In this document: positions 7,786-16,322 of the stretch, in pieces
Position numbering within the stretch: position 1 is the stretch's first letter
Layout of the letters: each line of letters opens with the position of its first letter
Assembly (NCBI GenBank): GCA_966211955.1
Contig: CBIHOF010000011.1
Span: forward strand, 112,519 to 176,518
Direction: 5' to 3'
Length of the DNA stretch: 64,000 nt
DNA from: Albitalea sp966211955
GTDB lineage: Bacteria; Pseudomonadota; Gammaproteobacteria; Burkholderiales; Burkholderiaceae_C
Translations under genes and position numbers: made by a program
Notes under the pieces: model-generated
Seen by the model: only the letters and a program-made list of their open reading frames with translations
Told to the model about the DNA's origin: nothing
Database searches by the model: none

Positions 7786-9261
7786 ATGCCATTCATTTCA
7801 CGACCGATCGCACCCGCTGCCGGACGGCGCTTCAGGGGCCTGCTCGCAGCAGCCGCCCTCCTTCTTGCTGGCCACGCCGCGTTGGCGCGGGGCCTGCCCG
7901 CCGAGGTCGAGGCTGCGCTGGACCGCGCCAAGCTGCCACACGATTCAATGGTCGCGGTGGTACAGGAGGTCGGCAAGACCTCATCGCGGCTGTCATGGCA
8001 GGTCGACAAGCCGATGAACCCGGCCTCGCTCATGAAGCTCTTGACCACGAGCGCGGCGCTCGACACGCTCGGGCCGGCGTGGACGTGGACGACGCCGGTG
8101 TGGCTGCAGGGCAGCATCGAGAACCCAGGGCCGCAAGGCGTGCTCGCCGGTGACATCGTCATCAAGGGCAGCGGCGACCCGAAGTTCGTCATCGAGCGTG
8201 CGTGGCTCTTGCTTCGGCGAATCCAGCAGATGGGCGTGCACGAGATCCGCGGCGACATCGTGCTCGATCGCAGCGCCTTCAAGCCGGGCGAGCAGTCGCC
8301 TGCAGAGTTCGATGGCGACCCGACCCGCCCCTACAACGTGCAGCCCGATGCGCTGCTGCTCAACTACCGTTCGCTCACACTCACCTTCACGCCGGACATC
8401 CCGCGCGGCGTGGCCAACGTGTCTGTCGATGCGCCCCTGAACGGCGTTCGCATCGACGCCACCGTGCCGCTGACCAGCGGCACCTGCGCCGACTGGCGCG
8501 GCACGCTGAAGGCGGAGGTGGCCGATGCGTCGCGCATCCACTTCGCTGGCGCCTACCCCGTGGCCTGCGGCGAGCTCAACTGGCCGCTCGCCTACGCCGA
8601 CCCGAAGAGCTACAACGAGCGCTTGCTGGCGGGCCTCTGGCGCGAAATGGGCGGCGTGCTCACGGGCTCGGTGCACGAAGGCATCGCACCGTCGACCACG
8701 CCCTCGCTCGTGGTGACGTCGCCCTCGTTGGCCGAAGTCATCCGCGACATCAACAAGTACAGCAACAACACGATGGCCCAGCAGCTCTTCCTCACGCTGG
8801 CGTCCACGCAGCGTGGCTTGGGCACGCCGGAGAACGGTCGGGAGGTGCTCGGGCAATGGGCGAAAGCCAAGTTCGGCCCGACGGCCACGCGCGGCCTCGT
8901 GATCGACAACGGTTCCGGCCTGTCGCGCGACAACCGCGTGAGCGCCGACCTGTTCGCGCGCCTCCTGCAAACCGCATGGTCGGGCGCAACCATGCCGGAG
9001 CTGGCGAGCTCGCTGCCCGTGGTGGGCGTGGACGGCACCTTGCGCAAGCTGCAGACGCAGGCGGGCCGCGCGCATCTGAAGTCGGGCTCCTTGCGCGACG
9101 TCGTCGGCATGGCCGGCTATGTGCTCGCGGCCAGCGGCAAGCGCTACGTGATGGTCGGCATCGTCAACCATCCGAACGCCCAGGGCGGCCGGCCGGCGCT
9201 CGAAGCGCTGCTGCAATGGACGGCCGGCGATGGCCGGACAGCGGTCCCGGCGCCCGACTGA
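7786..9261 (+). CDS. dacB: D-alanyl-D-alanine carboxypeptidase/endopeptidase, PBP4 type (S13)
   Basis: A 491-residue periplasmic penicillin-binding protein of class C (peptidase family S13), which trims or cross-cuts peptidoglycan peptides. An N-terminal signal with a hydrophobic core (LLAAAALLLAGHAALA) ends near residue 36. The serine-peptidase triad motifs are present: SLMK (SxxK), SNN (SxN) and KSG (KTG equivalent, in HLKSGSL), with the large insertion between the first two that marks PBP4 proteins. The ATG at 7786 (MPFISRPIAP) is preferred; a GTG at 7741 would add 15 residues before the signal. It stands alone between the tsaB operon and the chitinase promoter region. Confidence 0.92.
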   Translation: MPFISRPIAPAAGRRFRGLLAAAALLLAGHAALARGLPAEVEAALDRAKLPHDSMVAVVQEVGKTSSRLSWQVDKPMNPASLMKLLTTSAALDTLGPAWTWTTPVWLQGSIENPGPQGVLAGDIVIKGSGDPKFVIERAWLLLRRIQQMGVHEIRGDIVLDRSAFKPGEQSPAEFDGDPTRPYNVQPDALLLNYRSLTLTFTPDIPRGVANVSVDAPLNGVRIDATVPLTSGTCADWRGTLKAEVADASRIHFAGAYPVACGELNWPLAYADPKSYNERLLAGLWREMGGVLTGSVHEGIAPSTTPSLVVTSPSLAEVIRDINKYSNNTMAQQLFLTLASTQRGLGTPENGREVLGQWAKAKFGPTATRGLVIDNGSGLSRDNRVSADLFARLLQTAWSGATMPELASSLPVVGVDGTLRKLQTQAGRAHLKSGSLRDVVGMAGYVLAASGKRYVMVGIVNHPNAQGGRPALEALLQWTAGDGRTAVPAPD

Positions 9262-9316
9262 AACCTTTGGCTACGGGGCTTACTTTGCTCACCCCCTCAA
9301 ACCAATGGTACTTAAC

Positions 9317-9350
9317 TGGTATTTACTAATACCGTACATGTTCAATACCA
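9317..9350. promoter_or_regulatory. Palindromic operator-like region upstream of chitinase
   Basis: GGTATT-TACT-AATACC (9318-9333) is a perfect inverted repeat, and AATACCA follows at 9344-9350, pairing with TGGTATT at 9317. The stretch is conspicuously AT-rich within a 220-base gap. TGGT...ACCA half-sites recall operators of HutC-type GntR regulators that respond to amino sugars, which would suit a chitinase; this match is from memory and is an inference. Confidence 0.4.
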
Positions 9351-9481
9351 ATAGGATGGCCGTCCGCAAGCGCGGAAGGGTGTGAAAACGCCCTAAAGGG
9401 GGCAGGGAAGTTGTGTCGGCGCTTGTGTCGCGCGTGGTCTGCCGGTGGCAGGCCGCGGCTTTCATCCACTGGAGACCCGAC

Positions 9482-11017
9482 ATGACCTCGACCACTTCCA
9501 CGCGCCAGCAGACGCTGCGCGTGCTTTCCGCCTTGACCGCCGCGCTCGCCGCGACTTCCATCTACGCCGCGAGCTATCCGGCCTGGAAACCCGACACCTT
9601 CTATGCCGCCGGCACCAAGGTGTTCTACAACGGCCGTGACTACCAGGCCCTCGTCGACCAGACCGACTACTCGAGCACCGGCTGGAACCCGACGACCACG
9701 AGCCTGTGGAAGGACCTCGGTCCGGACGGCGCGCCAGCACCTGCCCCGGCGCCCAGCCCTGCGCCTGCGCCAGCACCTTCGCCGGCACCAGCCCCTGCGC
9801 CAACGCCTGCTCCCGCGCCGGCACCCGGCTGCGCGGCGACGTGGAACGCCAGCACCGCCTACACGCAGGGCCAGCAGGCCAGCGTCAACGGCACGAACTA
9901 CAAGGCCAACTGGTGGACACAGGGCAACAATCCGGCGGCCAACAACGGCCCGACCGGCAGTGGCCAGCCGTGGACCATCGTCAACAGCTGCGCACCGGCG
10001 CCCGCTCCGGCACCTGCCCCCGCTCCGGCACCTGCCCCCGCTCCGGCTCCGGCTCCGGCGCCCGCTCCTGCACCCGCGCCGGCACCCGCTCCAGGCGGCT
10101 TCTCGTTCGGGCCGTACAAGGACGTGACCGTCAACATGGACTGGAACACCAACGTGATGAGCACCATGGTGACCGGCTCGCGACAACCGGCGGTGAGCGT
10201 GATGCCCGCACGTGCGAAGACGGTGACCTGGGCCTTCGCCAGTGGTGAATGCGGCGCCGAGACCTGGGCCGGCATCCAGCCGGCGGCGCTCGCGTCGGCC
10301 AACATCCAGTCCTTCATCAACGCCGGCAAGACCTACATCATCTCCACCGGCGGCGCGGCGGGCACCTTCACCTGCGGCAGCGATGCGGGCTTCACCAAGT
10401 TCATCGACACCTACAACTCCGCCAACATGCGCGGCGTCGATTTCGACATCGAGGGCGGCCAGTCGCAGGACGTGATCAACAACCTGGTGCAACGCTCGAT
10501 CGCGGCGCAGTCGAAATACCCGAACCTGCGATTCAGCTTCACCATCGCCACGCTCGGCGGCAACGCGGCCAACAGCCTGGGCAGCGCGGGCGCCAACGTG
10601 ATGACGGCGATCAAGAACTACGGCATGAAGAACTACATCATCAACCTGATGGTGATGGACTACGGCAGCACCAGCGCCACCAACTGCACCATCGGCAGCA
10701 ATGGCAAGTGCGACATGGGCAGGTCGGCGATCGCCGCGGCGCAAAGCCTGCACAACTTCTACGGGGTGCCCTACAGCCAGATCGAGCTCACGCCGATGAT
10801 CGGTGGCAACGACACGCAGGACGAGGTCTTCAGCCTCACCGACGTGGACACGCTGTCGGCCTGGGCGCGCGGCAACGGCCTGGCTGGCGTGCACTTCTGG
10901 TCGCTGGACCGCGACGTCGATTGCGCACCGGGCTCGGCCTCGGCGACTTGCAACAGCTACGGGGCGGCGGGGACCTGGGGGTTCACGAACCGGTTCGTGT
11001 CGCAGCTGGGGTTGTGA
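9482..11017 (+). CDS. Secreted GH18 chitinase with two chitin-binding domains
   Basis: A 511-residue exported enzyme predicted to hydrolyse chitin. Order: signal peptide to about residue 30; a CBM5/12-like module (about 32-75, YPAWKPDTFYAAGTKVFYNG); an Ala-Pro linker (about 84-116); a second CBM5/12 module (about 118-168, STAYTQGQQASVNGTNYKANWWT); a second, longer Ala-Pro linker; and a GH18 barrel (about 207-511) with GVDFDIEGG giving the catalytic Glu near 326. Of the DxxDxDxE signature, the last two Asp and the Glu are present while the first position is Arg. VMDYG in the barrel supports the family. The ATG at 9482 has GGAGA seven bases upstream; the longer frame to 9413 has no signal peptide logic. 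Palindromes lie upstream and a hairpin terminator follows. Confidence 0.92.
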   Translation: MTSTTSTRQQTLRVLSALTAALAATSIYAASYPAWKPDTFYAAGTKVFYNGRDYQALVDQTDYSSTGWNPTTTSLWKDLGPDGAPAPAPAPSPAPAPAPSPAPAPAPTPAPAPAPGCAATWNASTAYTQGQQASVNGTNYKANWWTQGNNPAANNGPTGSGQPWTIVNSCAPAPAPAPAPAPAPAPAPAPAPAPAPAPAPAPAPGGFSFGPYKDVTVNMDWNTNVMSTMVTGSRQPAVSVMPARAKTVTWAFASGECGAETWAGIQPAALASANIQSFINAGKTYIISTGGAAGTFTCGSDAGFTKFIDTYNSANMRGVDFDIEGGQSQDVINNLVQRSIAAQSKYPNLRFSFTIATLGGNAANSLGSAGANVMTAIKNYGMKNYIINLMVMDYGSTSATNCTIGSNGKCDMGRSAIAAAQSLHNFYGVPYSQIELTPMIGGNDTQDEVFSLTDVDTLSAWARGNGLAGVHFWSLDRDVDCAPGSASATCNSYGAAGTWGFTNRFVSQLGL

Positions 11018-11044
11018 GCACCGGCAAGCGCTGAAGCAGCAAGA

Positions 11045-11071
11045 AAAAGGGTCCCGCGAGGGACCCTTGCT
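11045..11071. terminator. Two-way terminator between chitinase and ompW
   Basis: AAGGGTCCC-GCGA-GGGACCCTT forms a strong stem. On the minus strand it is followed by a T-run (TTTTTCTT), ideal for ending the ompW transcript; on the plus strand it can also stop chitinase transcription, though the T-tract there is poorer. Confidence 0.8.
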
Positions 11072-11109
11072 TCATGCCCGGCGGAGGGGCTTTCCGGTTT
11101 GTTGCTCGC

Positions 11110-11784
11110 TCAGAAGCGGTAACCCACGGCGAGGCTGAGCGACGTGGGATCGAGCTTGGCGTCGAGCGTCTGACCCGTGGACAAGGTGGTCTTGGTCTTG
11201 AGGAAGGTCTTGGTGAAGACGCCCTCGAGGAAGGCCCTGTCGTTGATCGCGAACACGCCGCCGAAGCCGATGGTGGCCGCCAGCTTGGAGTCGACCTTGA
11301 GGGTGGTCGGGTTGGCCGGAGTACCACCGGTCAGCGCCGTGAGCGTCGCGGTGCTGCGTTCCTTGTAGAACTTCGCGTAGGTGAGGCCGGCCGACAGGTA
11401 CGGACGGAACGGCGCCTTCGCCTCCATGAAACGCCATTCACCGAGCACGGTGAACGGCATCGCCCGCACCTCGCCGATCTTGCCGACACCCGCAATCGCG
11501 CCGGCACCGACGATGTCGTGCTTGAAGGGGGTGGCCAGGGGCACGTCGACGGCGAAGTTGTCGGTCACCATGTAGGTGAAGCCGCCGCCCAGCTGCGTGT
11601 CGGACTTGATGTCGGCCTTGGTGCCAGCCAGGCTGGGCGACGTGAGGTCGCCGCTGTCGACATGGGGCTTGATTTGCGTGGCGCCGATGCGCACGGACAG
11701 GCTGCCCGCGCTTTGAGCGTGCACGGCGCCCGCGGCCATGAGCGCCACCACGGCCAGGGTGATGGACTTGAGTTGATGCGTCAT
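11110..11784 (-). CDS. ompW: OmpW-family outer membrane protein
   Basis: A 224-residue eight-stranded beta-barrel of the OmpW/AlkL family, small outer-membrane channels linked to uptake of hydrophobic compounds and stress. A signal peptide ends at VHAQ (about residue 23). Family features are SLSVRIGATQIKP, a GGGFTYMVTDNFAVDV hairpin, YLSAGLTYAKFY and the C-terminal GYRF ending in Phe, as barrels do. The start (MTHQLKS) is preceded by AGGA on its strand; the longer frame overlaps the upstream gene without similarity. It begins 20 bases after the SGNH lipoprotein gene stops and is probably co-transcribed with it from the palindrome-bearing promoter. Confidence 0.9.
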   Translation of the reverse strand: MTHQLKSITLAVVALMAAGAVHAQSAGSLSVRIGATQIKPHVDSGDLTSPSLAGTKADIKSDTQLGGGFTYMVTDNFAVDVPLATPFKHDIVGAGAIAGVGKIGEVRAMPFTVLGEWRFMEAKAPFRPYLSAGLTYAKFYKERSTATLTALTGGTPANPTTLKVDSKLAATIGFGGVFAINDRAFLEGVFTKTFLKTKTTLSTGQTLDAKLDPTSLSLAVGYRF

Positions 11785-11804
11785 TGTTGGAGTCCTTCCT
11801 GCGT

Positions 11805-12956
11805 TCACAGCCAGCCTGCGGCGGCGAGGGTCTTGGAGATGGCCTGGGCGATCAGCTTGTGCGCGTAGGGCGTCGGGTGGAAGCTGTCGGAGAAGGCGTA
11901 GGTCTGCCACCAGTTCGGATCGGTCACGCCGGTGGGCGGTGCGGCCGACAGCGCGGCGTCCGTGCAAGTCGGGAAGGTGTAGGTCGGCAGTCCATCAGAG
12001 CCAAGGCCGGTGATCGGGCAGGCCGGCGTCGTCACGTTGGTGAAGCCGAACTGCGCCGGGGTGGTCACCTCGTCGAGGAACGACTGATGGAAGTCGAAGA
12101 TGGCGACGTTGGCGTTGCCGGCGAACTTCGTCGCCAGTTCGGCGTTGAAGGCCTGGATCCAGCCGTCGAACACCGCTTCAGCTTGCGCACGAGCGGTGGC
12201 ACCGGTCGCGCCGCCACCGTTGGCCGCCGCGATCGAGTCGAGCACCATCTGGAAGCGCGGCGTCTTGGTGATTGCCGGCATGTTCAGGATGAGCACATGC
12301 GTGGCGCCCTTGCCCGTCACGTTGGTCGTGATGGAATCGGCAAACTTGTCTGCCAGAGCCGTCATGTAGAGGCCTCCGACGGTCACGAAACCGGTCGGAC
12401 CCGCCGCGAGGTTGGTGCCGACCGTGCCCGGGCTGAGCAGCGTGGTCAGCAAAGCGGAGTAGGACGCACCGCCGTCACTTGCAGCCTTGAGGTAGGCGCC
12501 GACGAGGTCGGCTGCATCGTTGCCGCCACCGTCGATGACGACGAGGTCAGTCGCGCTGTAGCTGCCGGCTGCGGCCACGGTGCTCATCTGCAACGGGATG
12601 GACTGCGGACTGGTCGGAGCGCTGAAGTTGTTGATGCGGCCGCCGCCGATCGCGAAGTTCGTGCAGCCGGCTGTGGGATTGGGGATGAAGGTCGAGCCGG
12701 TGAACTGGAAGAAGTTGCACTGCGACGAGATGCCGTAGCTTTGGGCGATGCGCTCGGGATAAATGAGCGACGCGGAGGTCGCCCCCTGCACTGTGAACTT
12801 GAACCCGAAGGTGCCGACGTCAGCAATGCTGTCGCCAAATACCTTCACCGAGCTGATCTGAACTTTCGGCGTGGTGTCGCTGCTGCCGCCGCCACCACAC
12901 GCGGCAAGCGCAACTGCCGCGACTGCCACCAGACCCCAAGACCTCACGTTCTTCAT
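11805..12956 (-). CDS. SGNH/GDSL-type lipoprotein esterase
   Basis: A 383-residue exported SGNH hydrolase. The lipoprotein signal has lipobox LAAC near residues 17-20 followed by a Gly/Ser spacer. Family blocks appear in order: VFGDSIADVG (block I, nucleophile Ser near residue 43), an oxyanion Gly in FAIGGGRI, GGGNDA (block III) and DSFHPT (block V with catalytic Asp/His). It should be a cell-surface or periplasmic esterase/lipase; substrate unknown. The chosen ATG has AAGGGG upstream. An 18-bp perfect palindrome sits 25 bases before the start and ompW follows within 20 bases, suggesting a regulated two-gene unit acting on an ester or hydrophobic substrate. Confidence 0.85.
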   Translation of the reverse strand: MKNVRSWGLVAVAAVALAACGGGGSSDTTPKVQISSVKVFGDSIADVGTFGFKFTVQGATSASLIYPERIAQSYGISSQCNFFQFTGSTFIPNPTAGCTNFAIGGGRINNFSAPTSPQSIPLQMSTVAAAGSYSATDLVVIDGGGNDAADLVGAYLKAASDGGASYSALLTTLLSPGTVGTNLAAGPTGFVTVGGLYMTALADKFADSITTNVTGKGATHVLILNMPAITKTPRFQMVLDSIAAANGGGATGATARAQAEAVFDGWIQAFNAELATKFAGNANVAIFDFHQSFLDEVTTPAQFGFTNVTTPACPITGLGSDGLPTYTFPTCTDAALSAAPPTGVTDPNWWQTYAFSDSFHPTPYAHKLIAQAISKTLAAAGWL

Positions 12957-12980
12957 GCATACCCCTTGTGAAAACAACAA

Positions 12981-12998
12981 AGCGAACGGTCGTTCGCT
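12981..12998. promoter_or_regulatory. 18-bp perfect palindrome, TetR-type operator candidate
   Basis: AGCGAACG-GT-CGTTCGCT is a perfect inverted repeat of the size and CGAACGnnCGTTCG form common for TetR-family operators. It lies 25 bases upstream of the SGNH lipoprotein start, where a repressor would block transcription. T-rich flanks on both sides leave open that it acts as a small hairpin instead. Confidence 0.5.
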
Positions 12999-13046
12999 TT
13001 TTCGTCTTTCACTATAGGGTGCGCATCAAACCCCACGCAGCCGGGG

Positions 13047-13073
13047 AAACCCGCCTGCGTTCTAGGCGGGGCT
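13047..13073. terminator. Hairpin terminator after second SGNH-like gene
   Basis: CCCGCCT-GCGTTCT-AGGCGGG; read on the minus strand the stem ends in TTTCC. It separates the upstream SGNH-like lipoprotein gene from the palindrome-controlled SGNH-ompW pair, implying separate transcripts. Confidence 0.6.
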
Positions 13074-13108
13074 TTCTAGGTCATGGAGTGGTCAGGCAGA
13101 TCACCCGA

Positions 13109-14125
13109 TCAGAACGGATTGCCCACCGCACGGCCGGCCGCGAGGTTGCCGATGAGGCGTTGACCGCCAGCGCTCAGGTGCTCTGCATCGGACCACAGCC
13201 ACAGGTCGCCAGAGCCGATGACCGTGCCGGCCGAATCCTTGAGCAGGGTGTTGGTGGTGCACTGAAGCAGCGTCGGTGCCGCAACCGGATCGCAGGCCGT
13301 CTGAGTGACGTCCGTGAAGGTGATGCCTGGCGTCTTCACATTGGCCGAGACGGCTTCGTCGCCCAGCACGAGGCCGATCTTGGTGCCGTCGTTGGTGAGC
13401 CCCACGCGCAGCTTGGCGTTGAAGCGGCTCGTCAGCTGAGTGAGCAGCGCGGCACGGCCGGGACTGGCCGTTTCCTGGGCGATGCCGAAGGGCATGGTGC
13501 CGATGTCGGGGATGGTGGTGATGAGCACCTTGCCGCCCAGCGAGGCCACGCGGTTGACCTGCTCGGCGAGCGCCGAGCCGGCTGCCTCGACGTTGGCCAC
13601 GGCCGCGTCGCTGGTGATCGTGCCGGCGGCCACGGCGTCGTACTGCGCGCGCACGTCCCAGTGGCCGGCCATGATGGTCACGAGCGTCTTTTCGTTGAAG
13701 CTGTCGGTGGAGAGGAAGGTGTCGATCTGCGACTGCACGCTGTTGCTCGTTCCGCTGGCGCGCGCATTGAGCGCCGACAGGTTGCGGCTCGTGGTCGCCA
13801 CGGCGTTCGGGTTGCACTCGGGGAACACCAGCGAGAAGCTGGACGCCACGTACTCGTTCCACACCGGGTTGGTGAGGCAGTCCAGCGTGGTGCTGACGCC
13901 GCCGGTGGTGGCGGGCGCCTTGAGCGCGTTGACGTTGTACTTCGCGCCGTTGCGGTCGCCATTGATGTCGACGATGGCGCTGTTCTCGTCGCCGAAGGAC
14001 ACGATGCGCGTCGGCACGAACTTCTCGACCTGTTCGCCGCCGCCGCAGGCCACAAGCATGCCCGCCGAGAGAACCGCCACCGTCGCGCCAATCGCAAGAC
14101 GCACCCCGAACCCCTTGAACATCAC
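13109..14125 (-). CDS. SGNH-like lipoprotein lacking the nucleophile serine
   Basis: A 338-residue lipoprotein (signal with lipobox LVAC near residues 23-27). It has the outline of an SGNH hydrolase: a block I-like VSFGDENSAIVDI near residue 44, a central TIMAGHWDV segment where GxND is expected, and WSDAEHLSAGGQRLIG near the end resembling block V (DxxH). In block I the usual GDS reads GDE, so the nucleophile position is Glu; a Ser lies two residues later. It may have lost hydrolase activity or use another residue. It ends 33 bases before tsaC is read, on the same strand, but is separated from the next SGNH gene by a terminator. A second ATG follows the first directly. Confidence 0.65.
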   Translation of the reverse strand: MMFKGFGVRLAIGATVAVLSAGMLVACGGGEQVEKFVPTRIVSFGDENSAIVDINGDRNGAKYNVNALKAPATTGGVSTTLDCLTNPVWNEYVASSFSLVFPECNPNAVATTSRNLSALNARASGTSNSVQSQIDTFLSTDSFNEKTLVTIMAGHWDVRAQYDAVAAGTITSDAAVANVEAAGSALAEQVNRVASLGGKVLITTIPDIGTMPFGIAQETASPGRAALLTQLTSRFNAKLRVGLTNDGTKIGLVLGDEAVSANVKTPGITFTDVTQTACDPVAAPTLLQCTTNTLLKDSAGTVIGSGDLWLWSDAEHLSAGGQRLIGNLAAGRAVGNPF

Positions 14126-14158
14126 GAACTCTCCAGCAACCGAAAGGGAGGGCCGAAC

Positions 14159-15142
14159 TCAGCGAGACGCCGCCGCGCGGCGAAGCCTGTCGCGCACGCC
14201 TTCCCACTCAGGGGTGGCGGGCGGTTCCTCGACCCAGATGAGCTGCGCGCCTTCGTCATCGAACGTGCGCAGCACGGAAAACAGCTCGTGGGCCACCTCG
14301 GTGGCCCGCTCGGGCATGGCACGGTGGCGCACGCCCTCGGTCGCGCCCGAAGGCGCGACCCTGGAATATACCGCCAGCTTCAGCGGCGATCCGGCAAGCA
14401 TTTGCAAAGCTGTTTGAAGCTGCCCGCGCGGCATCAGCCGCAGCGGCGCACGCGGGGCGTAGTGGGCCTCGAGCGTGCCGGATGCGCGCGGCGCGTTCTC
14501 GTCGGGGTCCAGCAGCCGCTCGCCGGCTGCCGCTTCGATCTCGGCGCGGGTGAGCACGCCGGGGCGCAGCAGCACCGGGTGCCGCCGCGTGCAGTCGACG
14601 ATGCTCGACTCGATGCCGACCTCGCAAGGGCCCCCGTCGAGCACCATGAGCGCGTCGCCGAACTCGTCCGCGACGTGGGAGGCACGGGTCGGGCTGATGC
14701 GCCCGAAACGGTTGGCGCTCGGTGCCGCCACGCCAGGCACCCCGGCTTGCCGCGCCGCCGCGAGAAGCGCGTGCGCGACCGGGTGTGCCGGGCAGCGCAG
14801 GCCAACGCTCGACTGCCCGCCGGCAGCGGCGGTGGCCATGCCCGCGGCCCGCGGCACGATGATGGTCAGCGGGCCGGGCCAGAAGCGAGCCACCAGACGC
14901 ACGGCCACCGGCGGCACCTCGGCGGCGAACACGCGCACGCTGTCCGCATCGGCCACATGAACAATGAGCGGGTGGTCCGCCGGCCGCCCCTTGGCCTCGA
15001 AGATCCTGGCCACGGCCGCATCGTCGTCGGCGCGGGCCCCGAGGCCATAGACAGTTTCCGTGGGCAACGCGACGAGCTCACCCGCGGCCAACGCGCGGGC
15101 GGCGCGCTCGATCACGGAAGAGTCGTGGCCGTCGAGGATCAC
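14159..15142 (-). CDS. tsaC: L-threonylcarbamoyladenylate synthase (Sua5/TsaC)
   Basis: A 327-residue Sua5-type enzyme that makes threonylcarbamoyl-AMP from threonine, bicarbonate and ATP, the first step of tRNA t6A formation. The YrdC domain (about 1-200) has LPTETVYGLGARADD, KGRPADHPLIVHV, FWPGPLT and APSANRFGRISPT. The remaining part (GTLEAHYAPRAPL onward) is the Sua5 C-terminal domain, so this is the longer version, not the short TsaC. It starts 16 bases after purK stops, continuing the purE-purK-tsaC run familiar in Burkholderiales. TsaB is encoded elsewhere in the window. Confidence 0.94.
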   Translation of the reverse strand: MILDGHDSSVIERAARALAAGELVALPTETVYGLGARADDDAAVARIFEAKGRPADHPLIVHVADADSVRVFAAEVPPVAVRLVARFWPGPLTIIVPRAAGMATAAAGGQSSVGLRCPAHPVAHALLAAARQAGVPGVAAPSANRFGRISPTRASHVADEFGDALMVLDGGPCEVGIESSIVDCTRRHPVLLRPGVLTRAEIEAAAGERLLDPDENAPRASGTLEAHYAPRAPLRLMPRGQLQTALQMLAGSPLKLAVYSRVAPSGATEGVRHRAMPERATEVAHELFSVLRTFDDEGAQLIWVEEPPATPEWEGVRDRLRRAAASR

Positions 15143-15158
15143 TGCAATCTCGCCGGGC

Positions 15159-16322
15159 TCAGAAGGGGTCGAGCCCCAGCGAAGCGCAGGCCCGCAGCGC
15201 AGCGGCCCGGGCCTCGGTCGCAGTGGCCGCGGTGACGGTCAGGTGGCCCATCTTGCGGCCACGGCGCGCGGATGTCTTGCCGTACAGGTGCAGATGCGCA
15301 CCGGGCAGCGCCAGGATTTCGTCCCACGGCGGCTCGGTGGGCTCATTCCCCTCGCGAAACCACAGGTCGCCAAGAATGTTGAGCATCACCGCCGGTGAAT
15401 GAAGCCGTGGCGCGACCAGCGGCGATGCCGTCATCGCCCGCACCTGCAGCTCGAACTGCGACACATCGCAGGCGTCGATGCTGTAGTGGCCGGAGTTGTG
15501 GGGCCGCGGCGCCATCTCGTTGGCCACCACGCTGCCGTCGGCAAGCACGAAGAACTCCACGCACAGCACGCCCACGTAGTTCATCGTGGATGCGATCTTC
15601 TCGGCCGATGCGATGGCCCGCTGCTGCACCGCCGGCGTCAGGTCGGGCGACGGCACCTGCGTGACCGCGAGGATGCCGTCACGGTGCAGGTTCTGCTGCA
15701 GCGGGAAGTGCACCACCTGACCGTCGGCGCCACGCGCAACGATCACGCTCACCTCGTAGGCGAGCGGCAGCATCTTCTCCAGCACGCAGGGCGCCTGCTT
15801 CAGGCTCGCCCATGCCGCGGCGAGCTCATCACGCGTGCGGACTCGCACCTGCCCCTTGCCGTCGTAGCCGAGGCGCGCGGTCTTGAGAATGCCGGGCAGC
15901 AGCGTGTCGTCGATGGCGGCCAGCTCAGCCGCGGTCTCGATGAGGGCATGCGGCGCACAGGCCACGCCGCACTTCACGAAATGCGCCTTCTCGGCGGCAC
16001 GGTCCTGGCAGATGGCCACCGCCTCGGCGGCCGGTGCGACCGGCCGGTTATGGGCGAGCGTGGCGAGGGCCTGCGCCGGCACGTTCTCGAATTCGGTGGT
16101 GATGGCCGCGCTCAGCGATGCGAGTTGCGCCAGGCCCGCCTCGTCGAGGTAGCCGGCGCGCACATGGTGATGGGCGACCAGGCCGGCGGGGCTGTCGGCG
16201 TCGGCATCGAGCACCGCGGTGAAGTAGCCCATCTGCTGCGCGGCGTGCACGAACATGCGGCCGAGCTGGCCGCCACCCATGACACCCAGGGTCGCGCCGG
16301 GCGCGATGAACGCACGGGTCAT
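15159..16322 (-). CDS. purK: N5-carboxyaminoimidazole ribonucleotide synthase PurK
   Basis: A 387-residue ATP-grasp enzyme of purine synthesis that carboxylates AIR to N5-CAIR. It opens with GATLGVMGGGQLGRM, the dinucleotide-like loop of PurK, then ITTEFENVPAQAL, KTARLGYDGKGQ (ATP-grasp lid) and the metal-site segment VEFFVL...NEMAPRPHNSGH. The start codon overlaps the purE stop by four bases (ATGA type), showing tight coupling; PurE uses its product. Length is normal. Confidence 0.96.
   Translation of the reverse strand: MTRAFIAPGATLGVMGGGQLGRMFVHAAQQMGYFTAVLDADADSPAGLVAHHHVRAGYLDEAGLAQLASLSAAITTEFENVPAQALATLAHNRPVAPAAEAVAICQDRAAEKAHFVKCGVACAPHALIETAAELAAIDDTLLPGILKTARLGYDGKGQVRVRTRDELAAAWASLKQAPCVLEKMLPLAYEVSVIVARGADGQVVHFPLQQNLHRDGILAVTQVPSPDLTPAVQQRAIASAEKIASTMNYVGVLCVEFFVLADGSVVANEMAPRPHNSGHYSIDACDVSQFELQVRAMTASPLVAPRLHSPAVMLNILGDLWFREGNEPTEPPWDEILALPGAHLHLYGKTSARRGRKMGHLTVTAATATEARAAALRACASLGLDPF

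Noticed and set aside
9730..10100. Possible CRISPR-like or tandem repeat array
   Set aside because: The repeats are Ala-Pro codons inside the chitinase, with no spacer structure.
12968..15235. 755-codon open frame on the plus strand across two minus-strand genes
   Set aside because: It spans the intergenic gap and both genes without any motif; the minus-strand genes are well supported.
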